From the NCBI GenBank assembly GCA_012516015.1, contig JAAYXG010000142.1, forward strand, positions 1-5,494: a stretch of DNA of 5,494 bases, given 5' to 3'. Source of the stretch: Lysobacteraceae bacterium (GTDB lineage Bacteria; Pseudomonadota; Gammaproteobacteria; Steroidobacterales; Steroidobacteraceae). The notes beneath the pieces were generated by a model. The model searched no databases, was not told the origin of the DNA, and saw nothing but the letters and a program-made list of their open reading frames with translations. Below are positions 1 to 5,494 of this stretch, piece by piece (position 1 is the stretch's first letter; each line of letters starts with the position of its first letter). The translations under genes were made by a program, and so were the position numbers.

Positions 1-972
1 GTCGGCGACTTCCACTTCAACGGCCATCGTCTGCTGAAAGCGCACCCCGCCTGCGCCGAAGCCCTCGCGAAATACCGAATCAATCCGGGCAACGTCGGCC
101 GCGGCAGCAAGCGCGATCCGCAGTTCGCGGAGATGATCGAAGTCGCGTGCCGTAACGAGAAGCCCGTGCGTATCGGCGTCAACTGGGGCAGCCTCGATCA
201 GGAACTGCTCACGCGGATGATGGACGAGAACTCGCAACGTCCCGAGCCGCTCGAGGCGAACGACGTCATGCGCGAAGCGCTCGTCGTCTCCGCGCTCGAT
301 TCGGCGGCGCGCGCCGAAGCGCTCGGGCTGCCGCACGACCGCATCGTCATCTCGTGCAAGGTGAGCGGCGTGCAGGATCTGATCGCGGTCTATCGCAATC
401 TCGCCTCGCGTTGCGACTACGCGCTGCACCTCGGCTTGACCGAAGCGGGCATGGGGTCGAAGGGCATCGTCGCCTCGACTGCCGGCATGGCTGTTTTGCT
501 CCAGGACGGCATCGGCGACACGATCCGCGTCTCGCTCACGCCCGAGCCGAACGGCGATCGAACGCAGGAAGTCATCGTGGCGCAGGAGATTCTGCAGACG
601 ATGGGCCTGCGCGCGTTCATGCCGATGGTCGTCGCTTGTCCGGGCTGCGGTCGCACGACGTCGACTTACTTCCAAGAGCTCGCACAAAAGATCCAGTCGC
701 ACATCCGGCATCAGATGCCGCAATGGCGCAAGCAGTACGAGGGCGTGGAAACGCTGACCGTCGCCGTAATGGGGTGCGTCGTCAACGGCCCCGGCGAAAG
801 CAAGCACGCGAACATCGGCATCAGCTTGCCGGGCACCGGCGAGCGGCCGGTCGCGCCGGTGTACATCGACGGCGAGAAGGGCCCGACGTTGAAGGGCGAG
901 CGGATCGCCGAGGAGTTTCAGGAGTTGATCGAGCAGTACATCGCCAAAACCTACCTCCGGAGGGCGTCATGA
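1..972 (+). CDS. ispG: 4-hydroxy-3-methylbut-2-enyl diphosphate synthase (IspG/GcpE), 5' end outside window
   Basis: IspG is the [4Fe-4S] enzyme of the MEP pathway that reductively converts 2-C-methyl-D-erythritol 2,4-cyclodiphosphate to HMBPP in the cytosol. Frame 1 is open from the first base ([11 protein letters not shown], then [14 protein letters not shown]), so the gene continues upstream; 323 codons are present and roughly 80-100 N-terminal residues should be missing. The ATG at 133 is internal: the conserved TIM-barrel sequence runs through it. The C-terminal reductase-like domain carries the cluster ligands: CPGC (Cys codons 637-639 and 646-648), then [10 protein letters not shown] (Cys 775-777, Glu 796-798). 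These correspond to the three Cys and one Glu ligand known in the family. The form matches the longer beta/gamma-proteobacterial type ([15 protein letters not shown] near the end) rather than the shorter E. coli one. Its TGA stop overlaps the next start (ATGA), which suggests co-transcription with phhB. Identification is very secure. Confidence 0.97.
   Translation, partial: VGDFHFNGHRLLKAHPACAEALAKYRINPGNVGRGSKRDPQFAEMIEVACRNEKPVRIGVNWGSLDQELLTRMMDENSQRPEPLEANDVMREALVVSALDSAARAEALGLPHDRIVISCKVSGVQDLIAVYRNLASRCDYALHLGLTEAGMGSKGIVASTAGMAVLLQDGIGDTIRVSLTPEPNGDRTQEVIVAQEILQTMGLRAFMPMVVACPGCGRTTSTYFQELAQKIQSHIRHQMPQWRKQYEGVETLTVAVMGCVVNGPGESKHANIGISLPGTGERPVAPVYIDGEKGPTLKGERIAEEFQELIEQYIAKTYLRRAS
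959..964 (+). promoter_or_regulatory. Shine-Dalgarno for phhB inside ispG
   Basis: GGAGGG lies inside the last codons of ispG. GGAGG ends 5 nt before the ATG at 969. It fixes the phhB start and supports translational coupling across the ATGA overlap. Confidence 0.75.
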
Positions 973-1301
973 CCGATCTACTTCAGAAGCGCTGCAAGCC
1001 CTGCGAGGGCGGCGTCGCGCCGCTATCGAAGCCGGAAGCCGAAGCGCTCATGAAGCAACTGCACGGCGACTGGCGGCTGGCTGAAGACGCAAAGAGCATC
1101 CGTCGCGAATGGCGGTTCAAGAACTTCTATCGCACGATGAGCTTCGTCAATGCGGTCGCCCACATTGCGAACACGGAAGATCATCATCCCGACCTGGAAA
1201 TCGGCTACGGCTACTGCCGCATGAAGTTCAACACGCACGCGATCGGCGGCTTGTCGGAGAACGATTTCATTTGTGCGGCAAAGGTGGACGCGCTCCCGTA
1301 A
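969..1301 (+). CDS. phhB: Pterin-4a-carbinolamine dehydratase (PCD/DCoH family, PhhB)
   Basis: The 110-residue protein is of normal length for the family. PCD dehydrates 4a-hydroxytetrahydrobiopterin to quinonoid dihydropterin, which recycles the cofactor of aromatic amino acid hydroxylases. The signature is clear: [12 protein letters not shown] (His72, His73, Pro74) followed by [19 protein letters not shown] (His90). These match the three active-site histidines known in DCoH (His-His and a later His). The central [14 protein letters not shown] is also typical. The N-terminus has a CKPC pair (Cys9, Cys12), common in proteobacterial members. The start at 969 is chosen because it has a strong ribosome site 5 nt upstream and overlaps the ispG stop by 4 nt. 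No phenylalanine hydroxylase gene is next to it. Many bacterial members lack that partner, and a role with other pterins, such as molybdopterin metabolism, has been suggested for them, so the physiological substrate here is open. Confidence 0.94.
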   Translation: MTDLLQKRCKPCEGGVAPLSKPEAEALMKQLHGDWRLAEDAKSIRREWRFKNFYRTMSFVNAVAHIANTEDHHPDLEIGYGYCRMKFNTHAIGGLSENDFICAAKVDALP

Positions 1302-1316
1302 GCGGGGCGCGTCCAC
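1284..1316 (+). terminator. Strong hairpin spanning the phhB stop codon (possible terminator or 3'-end stabiliser)
   Basis: GTGGACGCGC (1284-1293) and GCGCGTCCAC (1307-1316) are perfect 10-bp complementary arms. One T-G wobble and two C-G pairs extend the stem inward, leaving a loop of about 7 nt that contains most of the TAA stop (1299-1301). No U-tract follows, so it does not meet the usual rho-independent pattern. It may instead block 3' exonucleases or help a rho-dependent end. Confidence 0.5.
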
Positions 1317-1324
1317 GCCGCGCT

Positions 1325-1406
1325 GTGTAGAGTGTGACGTGCAACGTCAGAGTTGCCGCTGGAGCCAGCGTGCCAGCGTCTGACCTCCACACTTCACACC
1401 TTACAC
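1325..1406. repeat. Composite palindrome in the convergent intergenic region
   Basis: GTGTAGAGTGTGA (1325-1337) and TCACACCTTACAC (1394-1406) can pair at 11 of 13 positions plus one G-T wobble. Inside lie a smaller palindrome, TGACGT-GCA-ACGTCA (1335-1349); a near-contiguous CGCTGG/CCAGCG palindrome (1357-1370); a short GTCAG/CTGAC pair (1346-1350 with 1380-1384); and a tandem direct repeat GCCAGCGT x2 (1364-1379). The block fills the gap between the convergent phhB and ATP-grasp stop codons. It could be a bidirectional terminator or a dispersed REP-like element; the sequence alone does not decide. Confidence 0.45.
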
Positions 1407-1407
1407 T

Positions 1408-2376
1408 TTACGCAGCACCTCGGACGGGGTGCGCGAACTCGCGTCTGGCGAAGGCCACGCGCTCGGCGGCGGGCGCATCGAAGTCGGCGCGCTGCTCGCA
1501 GATCTGCAGACGTCGCAGCAAGCCCTGGCGATTGGCGATCTGAATCGCGAGGCCCGGACGCGCATTGAGCTCGAGAATGAGCGGGCCGCGATCGCGGTCG
1601 AGCACGATGTCGACGCCGATATAGCCGAGCCCCGTCAACTCGTAACAGCGTGCGGCAATGTCCAAGATCGTGTCCCATGCCGGAACCCGAACCCCGGCAA
1701 TCGGATTCGTCGTATCCGGGTGATGCGTAATGACCTCCGTCCCCAGCACGCCATCCAACGTGCGACCGCTCGAAAGATCGATGCCGGCGCCGACCGCGCC
1801 CTGATGCAGGTTCGCCTTCCCGCCCGATATACGGGTGGGTAAGCGCACCATCGCCATGATCGGGTAGCCGCGAAACACGATGATGCGAACGTCGGGCACG
1901 CCTTGATAGCTCAGGCTCTCGAACACCGGCGAGAACTTCACCATGTATTCGACGATGACGACGTCTTGGATGCCACCCAAGCTGAACTGCCCGTTGATCG
2001 CGTTCGACAAATAGTGCGCGAGCTCCCCCGCATCGAGCAGCGCGCCGCTGATCGTGCGATAGCGCGACCCGCTGCGGCCTGCGATCACGACGATGCCGTC
2101 GCCCCCGCTGCCATGGGCCGGCTTCAGCACGAACTGTGGATGGTCGCGGACGATCTCGGGCAACAGGCGAATATCGTGGTGCGTGCGGATGACGCCGTAG
2201 AGCGGCGGCACGGCCAGATTCGCGGCGAGCGCGAGCTGCTTCGTTCGCAGCTTGTCGTCGACGAGCGGATAACGGCTGCGCGCGTTGAAGCGCAGGATGT
2301 AGTCGCCGTTGCGCTTGTTGAGTCCGAGCACGCCCTCATCGGCGAGCTGTCGCGCGCGGCCGAACGAGAGTCTCAC
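1408..2376 (-). CDS. ATP-grasp 'alpha-L-glutamate ligase-like' protein (RimK-related)
   Basis: This is a 322-residue soluble protein with no signal peptide. The ATP-grasp fold is visible as KPAHGSGGDG (residues 85-94, phosphate-binding loop), VDIVLDRDRGPLILELNARPG (Asp256, Glu269 and Asn271 as likely Mg-ATP ligands) and family-specific blocks: LGLNKRNGDYIL near residue 18, YPLVDDKLRTK at 36-46, YQGVPDVRIIVFRGYPIMAMVRLP at 157-180 and GGKANLHQGAVGAGIDL at 185-201. ATP-grasp ligases join a carboxylate to an amine through an acyl-phosphate; this subfamily is named after RimK-type glutamate ligases, but its substrate is not known. The frame stays open far upstream (to 2742), but that part is an antisense-free shadow of the previous gene. 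The GTG at 2376 is chosen because GGAGG sits 7 nt upstream, the resulting N-terminus fits the family, and the start overlaps the upstream stop (GTGA). It is almost certainly translated together with the 7TM protein. Confidence 0.9.
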   Translation of the reverse strand: MRLSFGRARQLADEGVLGLNKRNGDYILRFNARSRYPLVDDKLRTKQLALAANLAVPPLYGVIRTHHDIRLLPEIVRDHPQFVLKPAHGSGGDGIVVIAGRSGSRYRTISGALLDAGELAHYLSNAINGQFSLGGIQDVVIVEYMVKFSPVFESLSYQGVPDVRIIVFRGYPIMAMVRLPTRISGGKANLHQGAVGAGIDLSSGRTLDGVLGTEVITHHPDTTNPIAGVRVPAWDTILDIAARCYELTGLGYIGVDIVLDRDRGPLILELNARPGLAIQIANRQGLLRRLQICEQRADFDAPAAERVAFARREFAHPVRGAA

Positions 2377-3902
2377 CGCGGCACCTCCGGAAGCACGCCT
2401 TTGAATCGGTGCAACTCGAGCAAGCGATAGCCGGTATAGCGGCCGGCGAGTAGCGTCGCGACGATGACGAGCAGCAGCAATTCCGGGAATACGAACACGA
2501 GATGCTCGAGCCAATTGATTCCCATGACCACATAGGCGAGTGCGGCGACGATCAGACTCCCAACGCCCTCCTGAATGGCCTCCGACGCACCGCGCTCCTC
2601 CCACACGATCGACATGCGCTCGATGGTCATTGCGATGATCACGATCGGAAACAGCGCGAGCGACAGCCCCGGCTGCAGACCGAGCTTTTGACTCAGCACA
2701 CTGACCGCGACCATCAGCAGTACGACGACCGTCAACACGCAAGTGAGGCGAGGAACGAGGAGCAAGCGGAGCTTTTCGAGATAGAAGCGGATCAGGAGGC
2801 CGAGCGAAACGATGATCGCAAACAGCATGATGCCCCAGACCAGGCGCGTCTCCCGAAAGGCGAGCGCGATGAGAACGGGCATGAACGTCCCGAACGTCTT
2901 CACACCGACGAAGTTGCGCAAGACCACGATGACGAGCGCGCCGACGGGGATCATGAGCAGCACGCTGTAGACGGCTTGAGTGGCGATAGGCAATGCGAAC
3001 AAGGAAAAGTCGACCGCATGCGAGCCGGCCGCCTCGGCGCGCCTTTCGGCGACGACCATCGCCGGCATCAAGTTCCCTTGCACGGCGAGGGTGACATCCA
3101 AGTCATGGCCTCCGTCGACCTCCGCGATCGGATACTCGCCCCTCCACCAGATGAAGAAGTCCGGCGGTAAACCCTGCTGCAGGGTTCGCGGGTTGAAATA
3201 GAGCCATTGAACGCCGTCGTGAACCTCGAGGATCGACTCGGGCTGCACGGCGCCCGGCGCGCTTCTCAAGAAGACTCCGTGCGCGACGCGCGCCGGGATC
3301 TGTGCGCCTGCGAGGAAGATCGTCGCTAGCTGCGCGCGATCGGCCTGTGACTCGCCGTGCTTCAGAAACACCCGAACGTAAGGGTCCTGATCCCCCTGAT
3401 TGATCCGCCGCAACAACTGAATCGTGAAGCTCGCGACGTCTGCCGACTGTCTGCGCGCTTCCGCAATCAACGCTTCGAGCGCCACCCGCGACGGCTCGTC
3501 GAGCTCCGGGGGAGTCGGGAACGGCGGCGTCGTATCTTCGGCGAGCCGCATCGGGTCGCGATAGACGATCGCGCGGTAGTACATCGTCTGAGTTCCCGAT
3601 GCCTCCCGTGCAGACCATTGCGCTTCGCGCCCGGCTGGCGAACTGCTCGTCGTCACGCCGAAGCCGCGCGAGATGAAGTTCTCGTCGAGCAGCGAAAAGC
3701 CCGGCGTCAAGCTGGGAATGCGCAACGTTGCTTTCACCGCGGCGGGCCCGGGACGGAAACGGACGGCGGCTTCGATGTTCCAGATCTCCGTCTGTTGTTG
3801 CGGCCGTACGGGGAAGCCCAGCACTTCCGCCTTGTATGCGAACAGTCCGATGCTCAGCACCGTCAGGAAAGCAGCGAGGAAGTAAATGTGCTTCTTGTTC
3901 AT
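2373..3902 (-). CDS. Inactive transglutaminase-like domain fused to seven transmembrane helices
   Basis: The 509-residue inner-membrane protein has the usual length for this family. Residues 5-23 form an N-terminal signal anchor, followed by the family-typical KAEVLGFPVRPQ. Residues 35 to about 290 should be periplasmic. They include a transglutaminase-like core (about 135-245: ATIFLAGAQIPARVAHGVFL and ILEVHDGVQWLYFNPRT). From about 305 to 487 come roughly seven hydrophobic helices (about 305-328, 337-350, 353-373, 383-403, 410-427, 447-462 and 464-487). Where active transglutaminases carry Cys, His and Asp, this one appears to have GES, ESI and FNP (about 183-185, 222-224 and 236-238), consistent with a binding rather than catalytic domain. 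The ATG at 3902 is the only reasonable start: an in-frame TGA lies four codons upstream. The ribosome site is weak. The stop overlaps the ATP-grasp start by 4 nt. This pair recurs in gammaproteobacteria and is predicted to handle a peptide-like ligand; the function is untested here. Confidence 0.9.
   Translation of the reverse strand: MNKKHIYFLAAFLTVLSIGLFAYKAEVLGFPVRPQQQTEIWNIEAAVRFRPGPAAVKATLRIPSLTPGFSLLDENFISRGFGVTTSSSPAGREAQWSAREASGTQTMYYRAIVYRDPMRLAEDTTPPFPTPPELDEPSRVALEALIAEARRQSADVASFTIQLLRRINQGDQDPYVRVFLKHGESQADRAQLATIFLAGAQIPARVAHGVFLRSAPGAVQPESILEVHDGVQWLYFNPRTLQQGLPPDFFIWWRGEYPIAEVDGGHDLDVTLAVQGNLMPAMVVAERRAEAAGSHAVDFSLFALPIATQAVYSVLLMIPVGALVIVVLRNFVGVKTFGTFMPVLIALAFRETRLVWGIMLFAIIVSLGLLIRFYLEKLRLLLVPRLTCVLTVVVLLMVAVSVLSQKLGLQPGLSLALFPIVIIAMTIERMSIVWEERGASEAIQEGVGSLIVAALAYVVMGINWLEHLVFVFPELLLLVIVATLLAGRYTGYRLLELHRFKGVLPEVPR
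2384..2388 (-). promoter_or_regulatory. Shine-Dalgarno deciding the GTG start of the ATP-grasp gene
   Basis: On the - strand GGAGG occupies 2388-2384, 7 nt before the GTG at 2376. It lies inside the last codons of the 7TM gene. It supports the short GTG form over any longer upstream reading. Confidence 0.75.
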
Positions 3903-3987
3903 GCGAAGCGATCACGCCGGCGGATCAAAGGACCGACCCGCGCTGGCCGAGAAATCCCGCTTTCACGGTTCGACCGAGGCGGTTGCG

Positions 3988-4008
3988 GCGCGAATTGACG
4001 CGCGAATT
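3988..4008. repeat. Spaced direct repeat GCGCGAATT x2 in the leader gap
   Basis: GCGCGAATT occurs at 3988-3996 and again at 4000-4008, a 12-nt period. It is flanked by an imperfect inverted pair, TTCAC (3962-3966) and GTGAA (4016-4020). It lies between the candidate promoter and the 7TM start. It could be an operator or leader element, or chance; no known regulator site is recognised. Confidence 0.35.
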
Positions 4009-4049
4009 AGCGATTGTGAACCCGTTCTCATTGAGCGCGAGCCGCGAAG

Positions 4050-4078
4050 TTTATCGAAACCGCCCCGGCCAGGGACAA
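4050..4078 (-). promoter_or_regulatory. Possible sigma70-type promoter for the 7TM/ATP-grasp unit
   Basis: On the - strand TTGTCC (4078-4073) and GATAAA (4055-4050) are separated by 17 nt. Each matches the sigma70 consensus at 4 of 6 positions. It lies in the 231-nt gap (3903-4133) between the UbiI-family gene and the 7TM gene. It would give a 5' leader of about 140 nt. In GC-rich DNA this match could be chance. Confidence 0.3.
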
Positions 4079-4133
4079 GTTCGTGCGTGCCCGAGCAGAA
4101 TTCCCGCTGCGGCGAGCTGATAGACGAGCCAGA

Positions 4134-5381
4134 TTATGGAACGTGCGCTCGTGCGAGCCTCGGCAGCTCTCCGCCCGTGCCCATCGCGCGCGTCATCAGA
4201 AAGCGCTTCAGCGGTGCCGCGCGATCGACCAGTCCGAGACCCCAACGCCGCGCCGAAGCGGCCATCCCCTGCCCGCTCGCGAAGAGTTGGTTCAAGCCGT
4301 CGATGAAGCCGAGCGCGAGCGCGTTCTCGCTTTTTCGCCAGCGTTCGTACCTCCGCAGCACTCGCCATTCGCAGAACGTCTCGGCAGTGGCCCCGGCCGC
4401 CAACGCATCGCCCAACACCTCGATGAGGGCGGCACTATCGAGCAACCCGAGGTTCACGCCCTGTCCCGCAAGCGGGTGTACCGTATGCGCGGCATCGCCG
4501 ACCAGCGCGAAGCGCTCGGTACAGTACGTGCGCGCGTGGATCATGCGCAATGGGAACGCGGCTCGATCCGCATCGAGCTTCACCGCGCCGAGCACGCCGT
4601 CGATTGCCGCTTGGAGCTCGGCTTCGACTTGTTCCGCAGGACCGCAGACCAGGGCCTGCGCATGGTCAGGACTCGTCGACCACACGATCGAGCTTCTGCC
4701 GTCCGCGAGAGGAAGAAACGCGATCGGACCGTCGGGCAAGAACCGTTGCCACGCCGTCTGCCCATGCGCGAGCTCGGTTCTCACATGCGTGACGAACGCG
4801 GCTTGATCGTAGTCGCGTCCCGACGTGTCGATGCCGGCGAGCCGTCGACTCACGGAATCCGAGCCGTCGGAGCCGACTGCAAGCTGCGTCGTATAACGGC
4901 GCCCGTCCGCGAGCGCGAGCTCGACGCGATCCGCATCGAGATCCAACGCGGTGAGCTGTCCCTGCAAAACGGTCACGCGTTCGCGAAATGCGCGCGCGGA
5001 GTAGATGGACCAGAGAACGCGTCGGTTCTCGAGAATGTGCCCGAGATTCGGCTCGCTCGAGTTGCTTGCGGAGAATTGAATCGATGCCGCGCCGCGCGGC
5101 TTGCCGGCCGCGTCCCACACAACCATATCGCTGTACGGCGATCTGTGCGCCGGCGCGATCGAGCTCCAGGCACCGAACGACTCGAGAATGCGTTCCGACG
5201 CGCGCGAGAATGCCGAGACCCGCAAATCGACGCCTTGCTCCGGCGGCGGCATCGTCGGCGGCTGCGCCTCAATGAGAGCGATCCGCATGTTCGAGAACAC
5301 GGGGCTTCCTGCCGCGAGCGCGGCGGTGCACGCGCCGACGATCCCGCCTCCGATCACGACGATGCCGAAATCAGTGCGCAT
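4134..5381 (-). CDS. ubiI: UbiH/UbiI/VisC-family FAD-dependent ubiquinone ring hydroxylase (likely UbiI)
   Basis: This 415-residue flavoprotein monooxygenase is of normal family length. Enzymes of this family hydroxylate the polyprenyl-phenol ring during ubiquinone synthesis at the inner membrane, using O2 and FAD. Three FAD motifs are visible: N-terminal Rossmann IVVIGGGIVGAC (GxGxxG at residues 11-16), the DG motif GSDGSDSVSR (170-179) and the GD motif VGDAAHTVHPLAGQGVNLGLLD (294-315). DLRVSAFSRASERIL (52-66) is also family-typical. The gene follows a UbiH end with an 11-nt overlap, matching the common ubiH-visC(ubiI) order of Pseudomonas-type genomes. UbiI (C5 hydroxylase) is therefore the likely assignment, but UbiF-type or broader-specificity members cannot be excluded. 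The ATG at 5381 puts the Rossmann motif at the usual distance. GTG codons at 5399 and 5396 are alternatives; none of the starts has a good ribosome site, which suggests coupled translation. Confidence 0.88.
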   Translation of the reverse strand: MRTDFGIVVIGGGIVGACTAALAAGSPVFSNMRIALIEAQPPTMPPPEQGVDLRVSAFSRASERILESFGAWSSIAPAHRSPYSDMVVWDAAGKPRGAASIQFSASNSSEPNLGHILENRRVLWSIYSARAFRERVTVLQGQLTALDLDADRVELALADGRRYTTQLAVGSDGSDSVSRRLAGIDTSGRDYDQAAFVTHVRTELAHGQTAWQRFLPDGPIAFLPLADGRSSIVWSTSPDHAQALVCGPAEQVEAELQAAIDGVLGAVKLDADRAAFPLRMIHARTYCTERFALVGDAAHTVHPLAGQGVNLGLLDSAALIEVLGDALAAGATAETFCEWRVLRRYERWRKSENALALGFIDGLNQLFASGQGMAASARRWGLGLVDRAAPLKRFLMTRAMGTGGELPRLARAHVP

Positions 5382-5494
5382 GCCTAAGCGGTGCACCACG
5401 CGTAAGGCGCGGCACCTTTCCTGCCGCGCCGAGGGAAAGTTGCGATAAAGCGTCTTTCACAATCGGCATCATGTCGAACGCGAGCATGCCCAAA
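5371..5494 (-). CDS. ubiH: C-terminal end of a UbiH-like hydroxylase (5' part outside window)
   Basis: The - strand frame from 5493 reads LGMLAFDMMPIVKDALSQLS, then LGAAGKVPRLTRGAPLRHAH and a TGA at 5373-5371. Forty codons are visible. This is the usual tail of UbiH/VisC-family FAD hydroxylases (hydrophobic LAFDMMP segment, then G..G..PRL.RG.PL), and it resembles the downstream gene's own tail (GTGGELPRLAR). The stop lies 11 nt inside the next gene, as expected for a ubiH-ubiI operon. UbiH is the 2-octaprenyl-6-methoxyphenol (C6) hydroxylase. The catalytic part is not visible, so the call rests on the tail sequence and the gene order. Confidence 0.68.
   Translation of the reverse strand, partial: LGMLAFDMMPIVKDALSQLSLGAAGKVPRLTRGAPLRHAH
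5406..5430. repeat. Perfect 9-bp inverted repeat inside the ubiH 3' end
   Basis: GGCGCGGCA (5406-5414) and TGCCGCGCC (5422-5430) are exact complements around a 7-nt CCTTTCC spacer. The element lies inside the last ubiH codons (encoding GAAGKVPRL), about 25-50 nt before the ubiI start on the - strand. No U-tract follows on either strand, so it is not called a terminator. It might affect coupling of the two genes. Confidence 0.45.

Noticed and set aside
354..968. + strand frame running through ispG into phhB (apparent 315-codon protein)
   Set aside because: Only its last 110 codons (from 969) are real phhB; the upstream part is an out-of-frame reading of ispG.
1334..1568. Short + strand frames across the convergent gap and the ATP-grasp 3' end
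   Set aside because: They overlap the ATP-grasp coding sequence on the opposite strand and show no conserved motif or ribosome site.
2377..2742. N-terminal extension of the ATP-grasp frame by 122 codons
   Set aside because: It lies wholly within the 7TM gene in another frame, has Arg-rich shadow composition, and the GTG at 2376 has a good ribosome site and a family-like N-terminus.
4051..4133. Possible small membrane protein ending GILLGHARTCPWPGRFR in the gap after ubiI
   Set aside because: The frame is mostly antisense-type shadow of the ubiI end, has no ribosome site of its own and no recognisable family.
4083..5387. 434-codon + strand open frame antisense to the ubiI-like gene
   Set aside because: Arg-rich, low-complexity composition typical of GC-rich antisense frames; the opposite strand carries clear FAD motifs.
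5406..5430. Inverted repeat as a terminator between the ubi genes
   Set aside because: It sits inside coding sequence, lacks a U-tract on both strands, and the genes overlap, so termination there would cut the operon.

Overview
The window looks like a piece of chromosome from a GC-rich gammaproteobacterium. The IspG and PhhB proteins read like those of the Xanthomonadales/Nevskiales/Steroidobacter-like branch or neighbouring betaproteobacteria. The tandem ubiH-ubiI arrangement and the ATP-grasp plus 7TM-transglutaminase pair also fit gammaproteobacteria. This placement comes from remembered family sequences, not from a search. Nothing mobile, no tRNA or rRNA and no CRISPR was seen.

Layout. 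On the + strand, positions 1-972 hold the 3' three-quarters of ispG (MEP isoprenoid pathway). It overlaps by 4 nt with a complete phhB-type pterin-4a-carbinolamine dehydratase (969-1301). Both face a block of - strand genes. The convergent gap (1302-1407) is packed with inverted and direct repeats, and a strong hairpin spans the phhB stop codon.

On the - strand, read in the direction of transcription, the window opens with the last 40 codons of a UbiH-like hydroxylase (5494-5371). A full-length second UbiH/UbiI/VisC-family FAD hydroxylase (5381-4134) follows, overlapping it by 11 nt. After a 231-nt gap with a possible promoter comes a two-gene unit. Its first gene encodes a membrane protein with a degenerate transglutaminase-like domain and about seven C-terminal helices (3902-2373). 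Its second encodes a soluble ATP-grasp 'alpha-L-glutamate ligase-like' protein (2376-1408). The two overlap by 4 nt (GTGA).

How they work together. ispG supplies isoprenoid precursors, including the ubiquinone side chain, and the ubi genes hydroxylate the ubiquinone ring, so both flanks touch quinone metabolism; the link may be coincidental. The most interesting part is the ATP-grasp/7TM pair. It is a recurrent gammaproteobacterial gene pair predicted to form an amide or peptide bond on an unknown substrate near the membrane. Its usual third partner, a RimK-associated aspartyl-protease-like 'Zn_protease', is not in this window.
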